Shown here: positions 37,011-49,800 of the stretch, one piece after another | Layout: the number at the start of each line of letters is the position of its first letter | Position numbering within the stretch: position 1 is the stretch's first letter | Assembly (NCBI GenBank): GCA_020072765.1 | Contig: JAIQGD010000037.1 | Coordinates: 43,813-107,812 of the forward strand | Source of the DNA: Terriglobia bacterium | GTDB lineage: Bacteria > Acidobacteriota > Terriglobia > Acidiferrales > UBA7541 | DNA length: 64,000 bases | Direction: 5' to 3' | Translations under genes and position numbers: made by a program | Notes under the pieces: generated by a model | Told to the model about the DNA's origin: nothing | Databases searched by the model: none | What the model saw: the letters and a program-made list of their open reading frames with translations, nothing else

Positions 37011-38297
37011 TCACGCCCTCGCTGGTGGCGCGGTTGCGCCGGATGCGCCGCGGGGCTTCGGCATGGTCGCGAAAGCCATGGCGAGGATCGCGACGGCGGC
37101 CAGCACGGCTTCGAATTCAAACGCGCGTGCATAGCTGCCGTAACGGTCGAAGATTTTCCCGCCGACCGCTCCGGCGGGCGAGGCCAACGTGGACGTCAGC
37201 ATGACCATCATGCCATTCAGCTTCGGAAATGCGGCCGGGCCGTAATAGTGGGCCGTGCAGGTGTTCATGCACGTAAACGTCCAGCCGAACGCCGCTCCGG
37301 TCAAGAGCGAGGCGACGTAGGCAGTGGTCCAGAGTGAATCGGGAGTGACACGAAGGGCGCAGAAGGAGGCAAGGAAATAGAAGCACAGCCCGATCATGTA
37401 GGCGTAGCGGGCATTCATGACGTCCATCAGCAATCCGCCAAGCCAGCGGCCGACGAGCGTGCCCATGGTTAGCAGGCCCATCGCCCAGGTCACATCGGAG
37501 GCGGCGATGCCCGCGCCGCTCAGGTTTTTCGGCCAGTGGGCGATCATGAAGAAAAATGGGAACTGCGCCGCGACGCTGGCCAGCACGATCAGCCAGTAAG
37601 TGGACGTTCCGTACGCCTGCCATGTCGTCCAGGAATATTTGGTCGCCAACGTGTCGGTGCGCGACGGCTGGCTCTGTTCCAACTCCGAAATGCCATCCAT
37701 CGTTTGCCCCAGGGATTCCGGGCTCTCCCGGACGAACAGGAGCGCCATGAGTCCCGAAAGCACAGCGGCGCACGCAACGATTTTCCACCCCGCATGCCAA
37801 TTGCCGCCGGCGGCCTTTAGCATTCTGCCGAGAAACTTCGATGCGGCTAAACCCGCGAACCCCGAAGCGGAAAGCGCGATCCCCATGGCCCTGCCGCGAT
37901 AACGCCGGAACCATCGAGTCACCGCGGTTGCCGCGGGAACCAGCGTCGCAAAACTGATACCCGTCCCGTTGACGACGCCGAAGGCGATCAGAAAGTGCCA
38001 CGGCTTGTACGCATAGAAGCCCAGGAAGAGAGAGCCGCAACAAATCAGCGTGGAACCGATCACAAACGTGGCTCGCAAACCGAATTTGACGATGGACATG
38101 GCCACAAACACCGCGGCCAGACCCACGAACAGATTGATCAGCGTGAACGCCCAGCCATAGGTGCTGCGGCTCATCGGAATCTGCATGTAGCTGCTGATCA
38201 CGCTGCCGCCGTAGTACGGAAAGCCCATGTTGATGAAATCGAGGGAAAAAAGCACCGCGAGCAGCTTCCAGCCGTAAAATTCTTGCCTATTGGCCAC
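37011..38297 (-). CDS. MFS transporter, oxalate/formate antiporter-like family
   Basis: This 12-helix inner-membrane carrier has 428 aa. It resembles the OFA branch of monocarboxylate-type MFS proteins: the first helix begins YGWKLLAVLFSLDFINMGFP, and loop motifs include VTRWFRRYRGRAMGIALSAS and VGRWLGGLLMDVMNARYAYM. The start is GTG 38297 with a clear GAGGAGG Shine-Dalgarno 7 nt away. The substrate is most likely a small organic acid. It is divergent from the 4-hydroxybenzoate hydroxylase pseudogene, so an aromatic acid is possible; that is inference from neighbourhood only. Confidence 0.82.
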   Translation of the reverse strand: MANRQEFYGWKLLAVLFSLDFINMGFPYYGGSVISSYMQIPMSRSTYGWAFTLINLFVGLAAVFVAMSIVKFGLRATFVIGSTLICCGSLFLGFYAYKPWHFLIAFGVVNGTGISFATLVPAATAVTRWFRRYRGRAMGIALSASGFAGLAASKFLGRMLKAAGGNWHAGWKIVACAAVLSGLMALLFVRESPESLGQTMDGISELEQSQPSRTDTLATKYSWTTWQAYGTSTYWLIVLASVAAQFPFFFMIAHWPKNLSGAGIAASDVTWAMGLLTMGTLVGRWLGGLLMDVMNARYAYMIGLCFYFLASFCALRVTPDSLWTTAYVASLLTGAAFGWTFTCMNTCTAHYYGPAAFPKLNGMMVMLTSTLASPAGAVGGKIFDRYGSYARAFEFEAVLAAVAILAMAFATMPKPRGASGATAPPARA

Positions 38298-38442
38298 TGA
38301 GAACCTCCTCGATCCACCGTCACGAGCGCGCCCCGGATGGGCGCCCCACGCATTCTAGATTGATCTTCCGGCTTTGCAAGATGAATGTAGAATAGCCGCT
38401 TATTATCCGCCCGGTGTGTCCGGGCGGCTCCGAGGTGGCCTC

Positions 38443-39577
<1,135 letters not shown>

Positions 39578-39592
39578 CGCCCGGCGCCCGCA

Positions 39593-40639
39593 CTACTGCG
39601 TGACGGTCTTCACCGCATCGCCCACCTTGAAGCCTGCGCCCGAAATCGGGGCGGCCACGGCGGAAATGTCGTCCACATCCGTTACGCGAATCACGCCGAC
39701 CGGCGACGCCAGGCGGCGAATTACCGCGCCCGTCGTGGGGTCCTTGATCTCGCGGGTGACGCGTTCGACCGTGAGCTGATCGCCGACCTTCAAGCCGGCC
39801 TTCGCGCCCACGTTGAGGATGATCTGGCCGCTGTCCACGGCGGCGACGAGGCCGCTCACGACAATCGTGCGCGTTTGCAGCTTGGTGTTGTCGTCAATCA
39901 GCCCCTTGCTCATCTGCTCGACCGCGGTTTTGACGGCTTCGCCGATGATGGTCTGCTGAAAATCGCTGGAGCCGAAATCCACGGCCCCGCCGCCCCAGCC
40001 GTGCCAGTTCCCTCCGCCGCCCAGCAACCCGGTGCTGGAGCGCGAAGATTCTCCGTGCCCTTCGGCCACCCCGAGAATTTCGGCCGTGTCGATGTCCACG
40101 ATGCGGGCGTCGAGCGAGACGACCGCCTTGGACTTGCTGCGGGAGATGCCGCCGATGCCGAAGCCGCCAAAGCCGCCGCCCCCGCCGCCGACTTTCGTGT
40201 TCTTGTTGTCGTTTCCGAATTGCGTGATGCTGCCGACGATGATGGCGTCGACGCCCAGCAGCTTGCCCAGCTTGGCCGCGGACGTGGGATTGGCGCGGTC
40301 GCTATTGGAGAAATTCTGCTCGGCGAGAATCTTGTCCAGCGCCTTGCGCTCGATCACCGAGTAGGTGCCGTCCTTCACGAGATATTTCACGAGTAAATCC
40401 GAGATGCCCTTGCCGACGTCCACGTTGGTGCCAAACAGCGCGGCGGTCCCCGTTTGCACGGTGGCGTAATCAAAATCGAAGATGGCGATGCGCTTCTTGC
40501 GCCCCTGCGACGGGGCCGGGCCATTGGCCGGAGCCGCGGAGGCGCCCGGGGCGCCGGTTTGGGCCTGGGCGGGAGCGCCCGGCAGCATGGCGGCCAGCAG
40601 CATTGCCAGAATCGAAAGGGACCATAGTTGTTTTTTCAT
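39593..40639 (-). CDS. CsgG-family (curli assembly/transport-like) protein
   Basis: This exported protein of 348 aa has a signal peptide ending near APAQAQ, with no lipobox Cys, unlike curli CsgG. The CsgG-like core is visible in KKRIAIFDFDYATVQ, VDVGKGISDLLVKYLVKDGT, YSVIERKALDKILAEQ and LGKLLGVDAIIVGSITQFG. Two glycine-rich loops (GGGGGGFGGFGIGG and LLGGGGNWHGWGGG) interrupt the domain. The C-terminal 90 residues form an added beta domain (KAGLKVGDQLTVERVTREIK). In Acidobacteriota such proteins occur without curli genes and the role is unknown; pore formation is not implied. Shine-Dalgarno GGAG precedes the ATG. It is divergent from the sensor kinase. Confidence 0.82.
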   Translation of the reverse strand: MKKQLWSLSILAMLLAAMLPGAPAQAQTGAPGASAAPANGPAPSQGRKKRIAIFDFDYATVQTGTAALFGTNVDVGKGISDLLVKYLVKDGTYSVIERKALDKILAEQNFSNSDRANPTSAAKLGKLLGVDAIIVGSITQFGNDNKNTKVGGGGGGFGGFGIGGISRSKSKAVVSLDARIVDIDTAEILGVAEGHGESSRSSTGLLGGGGNWHGWGGGAVDFGSSDFQQTIIGEAVKTAVEQMSKGLIDDNTKLQTRTIVVSGLVAAVDSGQIILNVGAKAGLKVGDQLTVERVTREIKDPTTGAVIRRLASPVGVIRVTDVDDISAVAAPISGAGFKVGDAVKTVTQ

Positions 40640-40850
40640 GGTTCAGTCTCCGCGATTGGACGTACCGCAAAAGGATATTCAATCGGCGGCCACTTCGGCG
40701 GAAATCTTGCTGGTGCGGTGTTGTTCGTGTCAATAACCATGGCACCGAGGCGGGTGCTGGAAAACACCGGAAATTTATGCAAGACTTGCGCCATACATAG
40801 TTCGCGTCTTTTTCGTCGCATGCAGCATTGATTCAGGCCTTGGGAAAAAA

Positions 40851-43800
40851 ATGCGGCGCTTGAAACGAACCACCCCGGTACGACCAGCCAAAAAATTGGC
40901 GTTGAGCCATGTCCAGAGGGCCCTGGCGGCCACCACGCGGACCGCGCAGGCTTTGGTGCAGGCCGCCAGCGAAAAGGAACTCGTCGAGCGGGTCTGCGCC
41001 ATCGTGGTGGACGCCGGATACCGTTTTTGCTGGGTGGGCCTGGCGGAGAACGATGACAACAAGACCGTGCGCCCCCTGGCCTGGGCGGGACACGAAGACG
41101 GCTACCTCTCCAGCTCGAAATTCACCTGGTCGGATACGGCCAACGGGCGCGGACCCGCCGGAACGTCCATCCGCACCGCGAAACCTGCGGTCTTCCACGA
41201 CGTGGTGAAGAATCGGAATTCCCATCCGTGGCGAACCGAAGCTCGGAGACGCGGATACCGGTCCATCTGCGGGCTGCCCCTGGTGGTGCGCGGTGTGGCA
41301 CTGGGGACGCTGTGCATCTATGCTGGCCAGCCGGCCGCCTTCGGGGCTCAGGAGATCGAGCTGCTGGCCCATGTGGCGGAGACGCTGTCGTTCGGAATCA
41401 TGAATTTTCGCGACGGCCAGCGCACCCGGGAGGCGCTGCGCGAGGCTAGCGAGCTGAACACGCAGGTGATCGACAACACCCCCTCGGGCGTGATCGTTTA
41501 TAACCAGAATCTCCGGTGCGAATTGTGGAACCCTTACATGGAGGATCTCACCGGCGTCCCGGCCCGCGAAATCGTGGGCAAGAATCCCCTGGACCTTTTT
41601 CCGGTGCTGCGCGAACTGCGTGTGGAAGAAGGATTGCGCCGAGCGCTGGCGGGAGAGCCGAACCTTGGAAATATCACTCCCTTCACGCTGCCCCATACCG
41701 GCGACATGGTTTGGCTTTCCGGGCGGTACGCTCCGGTGCGAGATGCGGCGGGCTGGGTGACCAAGGTGGTGGTCACGGTGCGCGACGTGACGGAAGTCAA
41801 GAAGGTCGAGGAGGCGCTGCGGGCGAGCGAGCAACGGCTGCAGGAGGCCGCTCGGGTTTCTTACATCGGCATCTTCGACCATGATCGCATCACCGATGCG
41901 ATTTACCACTCGTCCGTGTTGCGGGAGATGTTCGGTTACGGCCCGGATGAACCGGTGACCATGCAAGGGTTGCTGGATCGCATCCACCCCGAGGACCGAG
42001 AGGCTGTGCGGGAGGCGATCCGGAGCGCACAAGATCCCATGACGGACGGCTCATTTAAGCGTGAGTATCGGGTCACACAGCGCGACGGCAGTGTCCGCTG
42101 GCTGGCGGCCAGCGCGCAAACGGTGTTCGAGGGCGAGGGGGACGCACGCCGTGCGCTGCGCACGTTTGGCGCCACCATCGACGTGACCGAGCGGCGACAG
42201 ATGGAGGAAGCGCTGCGCCAGAGCGAGCGGCGATTGCGGCAGGCCGCCCGCGTTTCCGAGATGGGGATTTTCGATCATGACATGGTCGCCAACACGATCT
42301 ACTGGTCGCCGGAGCAGCGCAAGAACTACGGCGTGGAGCTGGACAAACCAGTGACGCTGCAGATGTACCTCGACGGGATCTACCCGGAGGACCGGGAAGC
42401 CATGCGGGCGGCGGTCCAGCGGGCCCACGATCCGGCGGGCGACGGCCTGTTTGACGTGGAGCACCGCATCGTGCGCCGCGATGGGGCCATCCGCTGGCTG
42501 GCCACGCGGTCGGAGACCACGTTCGAGGGCGAAGGAAGCGCGCGGCGCGCCGTGCGCACCACCGGCGCGGTGATCGACATCACCGAGCGGAAAAGGATCG
42601 CGGAGCGGGAGGTGGCGCGGCGGAAGCGATTGGAGGAGCTGGCGGAGTTGAGCATGATGCTGTCGGGCGATCCTGTCGCGGTGTACGAGCGCGTGGTGCG
42701 CATGATCGGCCGGCTGTTCGACGTGCGCACAGTGTGCCTGTCGGAAATTGAGAGCCGGCAGCTCTTGTTCAAGGCCGTCTATGCCAATGGCAAATTCATG
42801 GCCGATGCGGGAAGCAGCCCGTTGGACATCACCCCGTGCGGCAGCGTGGAAGCAGCCAAGGATATCGTGGCCTACGACCGCGTCGCCGAGCGCTTCCCCC
42901 AAGCATCGTTTCTGCGCGAGCATAATGCGTACTCCTACTGCGGCTTCCCAGCCCTGGACAACGAAGGACGCGTGATCGCGGTCACCTGCCTGCTCGACGA
43001 TAAACCGCACGAGTTCACCGAAGAAGACAAGAACCTGCTGCGGATCATCGGGCAGCGCCTGGCGGCGGAGGTGGAGCGCGGCAAGAGCCTGGCACAGCGC
43101 GCGCGCGCCGAGAAAGAGCTTCGGGAAAACCAGCACCGGCTGCTGGAGGCCCAGCGGATCGGGCACATGGGCAGCTGGGAATTGAACCTGGTTACCGGCC
43201 AGCTGGCCTGGTCCGAGGAAATCGATCGCATTTTGGAGTTAGACCCCCGGCACTTCGGCGCGACGCACGAAGCGTTTCTGAACGCCGTGCATCCCGAGGA
43301 CCGGGAGGCCGTCAACGCCGTCTACGCGGAATCGGTCGCCACCAAGGCGCCCTACGAAATCGTTTACCGGCTCCGGACGAAAGACGGGCGCGTCAAATGG
43401 GTGCAGGAGCGCGGCACCACGGAATATAGCGCCGAGGGGAAGCCGGTGCGCTCCACCGGCACGGTGCAGGACATCACCGAACGATGGCAGGCCGAGGACG
43501 CTTTGCGCACCAGTGAGGAACGGCTGGCCAGCATGATCGCCACCGCTATGGACGGAATTATTTCGACGGATGAGAACCAGCATATCGTCTTGTTCAATCA
43601 GACCGCCGAAAAGATGTTCGGATACAAGGCCTCGGAAGTGATCGGGAAGCCCATCGCCATGCTGATGCCGCAACGGTTTCGGGCGGCGCACGCGGAACAC
43701 ATGCGCTCCTTTAGCCAAAACCAGGGTGAGGCCCGGCCGATGGGGTTGCGGCAACCGGTGGGCGCCCTGCGGGCCAGCGGCGAGGAATTCCCCATCGAAG

Positions 43801-44909
43801 CCTCAATCTCGCAAGTCGCGGTGGCGGGGAAGATGTTCTTGACCGTCATCCTGCGCGATATTTCCGAACGCCGGCGGGCGGAAGAGGCCTTGCGGGGAAG
43901 CGAGCATCGCCTGCGGGAAGCGCAGTCGCTGGCTCGTCTAGGTAGTTGGGAATTGAATCTGGCCACCAGCGAGCTCACATGGTCCAACGAAATCTATCAA
44001 ATCTTCGAAAGCGATCCCGAGCGCTTTGACACGACGTATGAAGCGTTCCTGCATGCCGTGCATCCCGATGACCGGGAGATGGTCAACAGGACCTACAGGG
44101 AATCGGTGGCCAACAAAGCACCCTACGAAATCACGCACCGGATCCGAATGAGCGACGGCCGGATCAAGTGGGTGCACGAACGCGCGATGACGGAATACAG
44201 CACGGAAGGCACGCCGGTGCGCTCCACCGGCACGGTGCAGGACATCACCGAGCGCAAGCTGGCCGAACTGCGGCTGGCCGAATCGCTGCGGGAGAAAGAA
44301 ACGCTGCTGCGGGAAATCCACCACCGCGTGAAGAACAACCTGCAGATCATTTCCAGCCTGCTGCACTTCCAGTCGAAGAAGGTGGCCGACGACGAGGCGA
44401 AGGCCGTGTTCCTGGAAGGGCAGGACCGGCTGCGCTCCATGATTCTGGTGCACGACCGGCTGTACCGTTCCCAGAATCTGTCCGCTGTGGATTTTGGGGA
44501 TTACGTGAATTCCTTGGCCCAACAACTGGTGCGCTCGAACGAAGATGCGAGCCGCAATGTTCGCCTCACCATCGAGGCCGACAACGTTTCGCTGCCGGTG
44601 GAGACGGCCCTGCCGTGCGGCATGATCGTGAGCGAGTTGCTGACCAACGTCTTCAAGTACGCGTTTCCCGACGGAAGCTCGGGAGAAGCGCTGCTGCGCG
44701 TCACCGCCCACGGAGACCGCATGGTGATCATGGTGCAGGACAATGGAGTGGGCTTCGGGGACGCCGGCTCGGCCGCTTCCACCGGCTTCGGCCTGCAGCT
44801 GGTCTACACCCTGACCGAGCAGCTGAACGGTTTGATCCGCATCGAATCCAGTAGCGGGACCTCCATCACCGTGGACGTCCCGCTGGGGAGGCTCGTGCAT
44901 GCGAACTGA
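40851..44909 (+). CDS. Large multi-PAS/GAF sensor histidine kinase (HisKA_2 type)
   Basis: This 1352-residue protein has no obvious transmembrane segment, so it is probably a cytoplasmic sensor. Order by approximate residues: GAF 30-195, PAS 200-315, PAS 325-450, PAS 457-580, GAF 595-745, PAS 756-880, PAS 885-1010, PAS 1015-1130, HisKA_2 1138-1225 with the phospho-acceptor motif [20 protein letters not shown], and HATPase_c 1245-1348 ([37 protein letters not shown]). PAS 2/3 and PAS 4/6 are close pairs, showing internal duplication (both members of the second pair end [12 protein letters not shown]). The 3' end overlaps the response regulator by 11 bp. The ligands are unknown. Confidence 0.93.
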   Translation: MRRLKRTTPVRPAKKLALSHVQRALAATTRTAQALVQAASEKELVERVCAIVVDAGYRFCWVGLAENDDNKTVRPLAWAGHEDGYLSSSKFTWSDTANGRGPAGTSIRTAKPAVFHDVVKNRNSHPWRTEARRRGYRSICGLPLVVRGVALGTLCIYAGQPAAFGAQEIELLAHVAETLSFGIMNFRDGQRTREALREASELNTQVIDNTPSGVIVYNQNLRCELWNPYMEDLTGVPAREIVGKNPLDLFPVLRELRVEEGLRRALAGEPNLGNITPFTLPHTGDMVWLSGRYAPVRDAAGWVTKVVVTVRDVTEVKKVEEALRASEQRLQEAARVSYIGIFDHDRITDAIYHSSVLREMFGYGPDEPVTMQGLLDRIHPEDREAVREAIRSAQDPMTDGSFKREYRVTQRDGSVRWLAASAQTVFEGEGDARRALRTFGATIDVTERRQMEEALRQSERRLRQAARVSEMGIFDHDMVANTIYWSPEQRKNYGVELDKPVTLQMYLDGIYPEDREAMRAAVQRAHDPAGDGLFDVEHRIVRRDGAIRWLATRSETTFEGEGSARRAVRTTGAVIDITERKRIAEREVARRKRLEELAELSMMLSGDPVAVYERVVRMIGRLFDVRTVCLSEIESRQLLFKAVYANGKFMADAGSSPLDITPCGSVEAAKDIVAYDRVAERFPQASFLREHNAYSYCGFPALDNEGRVIAVTCLLDDKPHEFTEEDKNLLRIIGQRLAAEVERGKSLAQRARAEKELRENQHRLLEAQRIGHMGSWELNLVTGQLAWSEEIDRILELDPRHFGATHEAFLNAVHPEDREAVNAVYAESVATKAPYEIVYRLRTKDGRVKWVQERGTTEYSAEGKPVRSTGTVQDITERWQAEDALRTSEERLASMIATAMDGIISTDENQHIVLFNQTAEKMFGYKASEVIGKPIAMLMPQRFRAAHAEHMRSFSQNQGEARPMGLRQPVGALRASGEEFPIEASISQVAVAGKMFLTVILRDISERRRAEEALRGSEHRLREAQSLARLGSWELNLATSELTWSNEIYQIFESDPERFDTTYEAFLHAVHPDDREMVNRTYRESVANKAPYEITHRIRMSDGRIKWVHERAMTEYSTEGTPVRSTGTVQDITERKLAELRLAESLREKETLLREIHHRVKNNLQIISSLLHFQSKKVADDEAKAVFLEGQDRLRSMILVHDRLYRSQNLSAVDFGDYVNSLAQQLVRSNEDASRNVRLTIEADNVSLPVETALPCGMIVSELLTNVFKYAFPDGSSGEALLRVTAHGDRMVIMVQDNGVGFGDAGSAASTGFGLQLVYTLTEQLNGLIRIESSSGTSITVDVPLGRLVHAN

Positions 44910-45543
44910 GAGGATCGCCCCGCGTATTTTTATCGTGGAAGATGAGGCGTTGATCTCGATGGAGCTGACCGACCGCCTGGCCGGGCTGGGTTACTGGCCG
45001 TGCGGGCAGGCCGCCCGGGGCGAGGTGGCGCTGACGCGCATTCGCGAGTCGAAGCCCGACCTGGTGCTGATGGACATTAACCTGGCGGGCGATCTGGACG
45101 GAATCGAAACGGCACAGCAGGTCCGGCAGCAATTCAATCTCCCGGTGCTTTTTCTGACAGCCTATTCGGATCCGGATCTGGTGACGCGGGCCATGGAGAC
45201 GAACTCCTATGGCTACCTCGTGAAACCGTTCGACGAGCGGGAACTGCGGGCCAACATTGAGTTTGCGCTATACAAGCATGCCACGGACGTCAAACTCCGC
45301 GAGGCCAGCCGGCTGATCGAGCAGCGCTCGGCCGAGCTGGAACTGGCGAACCAGCGGCTCACCGAAGCGCTGAACCAGGTGAAAGAACTTCGCGGGATTA
45401 TTCCCATCTGCATGTATTGCAAGAAAATCCGGAACGACAAGAACTACTGGGAAGCGGTGGAGGTCTACATCAGCCGGAACACCGACGCGATGTTCTCGCA
45501 CGGTCTGTGCCCGCAATGCGCCGAGGCCCAGAGACAGTCGTAG
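44899..45543 (+). CDS. Response regulator with C-terminal Cys-rich (zinc-like) tail
   Basis: This 214-residue partner of the preceding kinase overlaps it. The receiver domain (residues 8-125) has acidic pocket E14/D15, phospho-acceptor D59 ([10 protein letters not shown]), and the conserved T/K switch region ([15 protein letters not shown]). A coiled coil follows (about 130-165, [20 protein letters not shown]). The C-terminal module reads [15 protein letters not shown] ... HGLCPQC, a paired CxxC arrangement likely to bind metal. There is no DNA-binding HTH, so output is probably by protein contact. This tail recurs in regulators paired with HisKA_2 kinases in several phyla. Confidence 0.9.
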   Translation: MRTERIAPRIFIVEDEALISMELTDRLAGLGYWPCGQAARGEVALTRIRESKPDLVLMDINLAGDLDGIETAQQVRQQFNLPVLFLTAYSDPDLVTRAMETNSYGYLVKPFDERELRANIEFALYKHATDVKLREASRLIEQRSAELELANQRLTEALNQVKELRGIIPICMYCKKIRNDKNYWEAVEVYISRNTDAMFSHGLCPQCAEAQRQS

Positions 45544-45662
45544 TTACCGGGCGCAAAGAGCCGCCGCATTCCTCCCACCCCCTCGCGCCCAGAACCTTCT
45601 TGGACACGAGCCTTGCAAGTGTATAATGCCGCCCAATAGGGGTCCGCGAGAGGTCCTATCCG

Positions 45663-46628
45663 ATGGCAGAAGTGCGGATGGTGTCGACGGCGCTCGTTCC
45701 CGAGCAGGAACGGTTCGCGTTCTGGCGGAAAGCCATCCAGGCTCGGGAGCAGCTCGCCCAGTCTCGCTTCACGCTGCGTCACGGTCCCGCCTTTCACGGG
45801 TCGCTGGAATACGGTGATTTGGGCCCGCTGCAGATCTGCAAGTTGAAGGTGGGAGCGCACAGTGTCGACCGCCCGCGCCCGCCCGCCCGGGAAAAGCCCG
45901 CGCGCGATCTGGTGGTCGTGTTTCAAGTGAAGGGCCACGCGTATTTTGAAGAAGCAGGCCAGCGCGTTTCGCTGTCTCCCGGCGAGTGGAGTCTGATCGG
46001 GGTGCGGCCCTGGTCCCGCGTGGTGTTCCTGCCCAACGGCGTGGAACAGATCTTTCTCACGCTGTCGCGGGAGCAACTGGCGGGGATTCGCCTCCCGGAG
46101 AACGCCGCGGCGCGCTCGTTTTCCAGCCGGAAGGGCCTGGGAAAACTGCTCTACCAGTTCCTGAACGCGACGTTTGCCGAGCTCCCCCACCTGTCGGAAC
46201 AATCCGAGCGCAGCGTTGTGGCCACGGTCACCGAACTGCTGAATTACGCGCTGCTGGAGTTTCTGGGGGGGGCTGCGTCCGTCTCCGCGCGGGAAGGACT
46301 GCACGCGCGGGCGCAGGCGTACATCCTGCAGAATCTCCGCGATCCGGCCCTCGACGTGGGGCAGGTGGCCGGTGCATTCCACTGCAGCAAGCGGTATTTG
46401 CACAAGGTCTTTGCGAGCAAACAAGCCACGATCAGCGAGTCCATCTGGAAACCCAGACTGGAAGGCTGCCGCGCCGATCTGCGAAATCCGGCACTGGCCG
46501 GCCGTTCCATGACGGACATCGCCTTCTCCTGGGGATTCAACAACTACACGCATTTCAGCCGGAAATTCAAGGAAGCATTCGGGACGCCGCCGCGCCTCGT
46601 TCGCGCGCAAACCGCCGGGCGCCTGTAA
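45663..46628 (+). CDS. AraC-family transcriptional regulator
   Basis: This DNA-binding activator or repressor has 321 aa. The N-terminal 200 residues resemble the AraC-binding-like cupin domain of the FeaR/AraC_binding_2 group (RFAFWRKAIQ near the start; AYFEEAGQRVSLSPGEWSLI in the cupin barrel). The C-terminal double HTH is at residues about 215-315 (LDVGQVAGAFHCSKRYLHKV; SMTDIAFSWGFNNYTHFSRK). It reads toward receptor 3 and may regulate it, as about 200 bp separate them. The inducer is unknown. Confidence 0.9.
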   Translation: MAEVRMVSTALVPEQERFAFWRKAIQAREQLAQSRFTLRHGPAFHGSLEYGDLGPLQICKLKVGAHSVDRPRPPAREKPARDLVVVFQVKGHAYFEEAGQRVSLSPGEWSLIGVRPWSRVVFLPNGVEQIFLTLSREQLAGIRLPENAAARSFSSRKGLGKLLYQFLNATFAELPHLSEQSERSVVATVTELLNYALLEFLGGAASVSAREGLHARAQAYILQNLRDPALDVGQVAGAFHCSKRYLHKVFASKQATISESIWKPRLEGCRADLRNPALAGRSMTDIAFSWGFNNYTHFSRKFKEAFGTPPRLVRAQTAGRL

Positions 46629-46825
46629 AACGCTCGCCGTGGGCGTGTTCCCCGTAAGACAACTCGTTGTGCGCTTATAGCAAAGCAGAGGGCTGGGAGA
46701 ACTTTAGACTCCCGCCAACACGCAGACAGGGTTCCGTGACCGTTGATCCGGCTGGCATGTGGCAGCGCTATCTTGTGGCGCGCGCTGGATGGCCAGGCGG
46801 ACGAGCCGGTCGCGAAGGGGGAGAC

Positions 46826-49800
46826 ATGAAATCCAAACTACTATGGGCGCTTGGGCTGTTTCTTGCAGCGACGGTGGTGTGGGCGCAGACGATTTCCACG
46901 TCGCAGATTCGCGGCACGGTCACCGACGAGAGCGGCGCGGCCGTTGCCGGCGCCAACGTGAAACTCACGCAGACGGCCACGAGCGCCGTGCGCAGCGCCA
47001 CCAGCGCCGCCGACGGAAGTTACGTGTTTCCGGCGCTGCCCGTCGGCTCCTACCAGTTGGAAGTCACCCGGCAAGGCTTCACCAAGTACCTGCAGACCGG
47101 CATCGTGCTGCAAGTGGGCGTGAATCCCACGATCGACGTCACGCTGAAGGTCGGCGCCATGACCGAGCAGGTGACGGTCGAGGCCCAGGCGGCCATGGTG
47201 GAAACCCAGAGCACCGGCGTCGGACAGGTAGTCGCTCCCCAGCAAGTGCAGGATCTGCCGCTCAATGGACGCCAGCTCACCGATTTGCTGACGCTGACGG
47301 GCGGCGTCAGCCAAGGACGCTCTTTCCGTGCCTCGTATCCTTCATCGGCCACGCCTTCGATCGCCGGCGGCGCGCAGGGCAGCGTGGCCTATTGGCTCGA
47401 CGGCGGCACGCACAACGATCCTCTGAGCAATCAGAATCTTCCGCTCCCGTTTCCGGATACGGTCGAGGAGTTCAAGGTAGAAACCAGTTCCTTGCCGGCT
47501 CAGTATGGGACGCACCCTTCCGGCGCGGTCAACGTGGTAACCAAATCCGGTTCGAACTCATTTCACGGCGACGTCTTCGAGTATTTGCGCAACGACATGT
47601 TCGATGCCATCAATACCGCTTACGACAGCCTGGGCGCACCCTATGTCAAGCAGCCCCTGAAACGCAACCAGTTCGGCGGCACCATCGGCGGCCCCATCCA
47701 GAAGGACAAGCTGTTTTTCTTCCTGGGCTGGCAGGACACCATCCAGCGCTCCACCAATCCGGCCACGCCCGTACCGATCCCCACGGCTGCCATGCAGGCT
47801 GGAAACTTCCAGGCATGCCTAGGGACCGGTCCAGGTCCGCTCCCTGCGCCATTCGTCAATAACATCGACCCCACCTGGGCCACCGATCGCAGTCCGATCA
47901 TCAAGCAGTTGGAAACCTATCTGCCCACGCCGACGAATCCCTGCGGCACCTACAACTATCAGAGACCCAACAGCTACACGGAAAATCAAGGACTGGCGAG
48001 GATCGACTATCATCTGAACAACAAGAACACAATTTTCGGACGCTATTTCATCACGAATTTGACTCAGCCACCGGGCGCGCCCAATCTGCCGGCCAGCCAG
48101 GGCGGCCTGTTGATCGCAGCCATTGATGGAGCCGCCGACCGCGTCCAGAGCCTTACCCTGGGGGACACGTACCTAATCGGCACGAACATGGTTAACAGTT
48201 TCCGCGCGACCGGGAATCGCAGCGTGGAACGGACAGTTCAAAACCAGACGATGAGTTACGCGGAATTGCTGGCGGCCGCGGGGTTGCCGGCGCCCAATGT
48301 CTATCAATTGGGCGCGCCCACATTTCCGAAGTTCCTGCCCGATTTCAGAACACAGCCCGGGCTTTATGGTTTGTTCCCGTCCATTCCGAGCCTTCAGCCC
48401 TACGACACGATCGAGTTTTCCGACGATCTGGCGCTGACGCATGGGGCGCACCAGTTCTCGTTTGGCGCGGACTTCATCAACCTGCGAGCCTTCGCCACCA
48501 ACTACCTTCTCAACCAGGGACAGTTTGCCTTTGACGGCTCGCGCACGGGCGTCACGCTGGCGGACTTCCTGCTGGGCCAGACCTCGGCCACCAGCGGTTT
48601 TTCGCAGGACGCGCCGATCCCTTCCATCCAGCACCAAAACGTCTTCGCGCTGTACGCGCAAGACGCCTGGAAAGTCACGCGGCGCCTGACGGTTACCGCC
48701 GGGCTTCGGTGGGATCCGTTCTTCGGGCACACCGACCCGAAAGGCCACGTGGTGAGCATTTCGATTCCGAATCTCATCAACAACGTGCATAGCACGCTCT
48801 ACCCCACGGCGCCCGCGGGCTACCTTTTCCCAGGCGACCCGGGAGGCCCCAGCGGTGGCAAGCTGACGAAAAACGCGCTGAACAAGTGGAGCCCGCGCAT
48901 CGGCGTCGCATGGGACCCGAAGGGCGACGGCCGCATGTCCATTCGAGCGGGATTCGGAATGTTTTATGACTTCCCGAATTTCTCCTACGACCAGTTCGGA
49001 TTCGAAGAGCCGTATGGCGGGGCAGCCACCGCGCCCGCCGCCGGCTGCACCACTACCTGCCTGACCAATCCCTGGGCAGCTTTCTCATTCACCGACCAGC
49101 AAGCGGTGGTCCACACGGGCGATCCCTTCCCTCAATATGTGGGCACGGGCCCCAAGAATGCCGCCTACCTGCCGGGCGCGTTGGTGTTCAGCTATCCGCA
49201 GACCATCAAACCCACTTACGTCATGCAGTACAACCTCAGCGTGGAAAAACAAGTGGGGACGAGCTGGCTGCTCTCGGCAACCTATATCGGCAACCAGCAG
49301 CGCCACCTGTGGGGAAACAACGAAGCCAACCCGGGAATCCAGGGGCCCTGCCCTTCCGGGACTCCGGGAAGTTACACGCTGCCTTCTCCGCTCGGGTGCG
49401 CCGCGCCCGGTCCGTGCCCGTCGTTTCTTCCTCCCTTCATATGCTCCGGGTTCGGCCCCTTCTTCGCCCTGAACAACAACCGGTTGTTCAAGCAATACAA
49501 TGCTCCGGGACAAGGAGGACCGCTGTACGGCGAAACACTTCTTTTGGAGCAGGGCGGAACGGGAAATTACAACGGGCTGATTCTTTCGGCCCAGCACCGC
49601 TTTGCGCATCACTTCACGTCGAGCACCAATTACACCTGGTCCCACTGCATCTCCGACAACTCCACGACGACACTAGGGTTCTTCCTGGCGGTCGAAGCGG
49701 TGCCGTACACCCCGAGGGCGGATCGCGGCAATTGCCCGAGCGCCGACACGCACAACGTGTTCAACCAGTCGCTGGTGGCGGAGTCGCCCAAGTTCTCCAA

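Noticed and set aside
42051..43166. Long minus-strand frames across the sensor kinase gene
   Set aside because: They mirror the repeated PAS coding sequence and have no independent features.
41800..44260. Repeated DNA blocks that could suggest a tandem repeat locus
   Set aside because: The similarity is between PAS domains at protein level, spaced by whole domains; it reflects domain duplication inside one gene.
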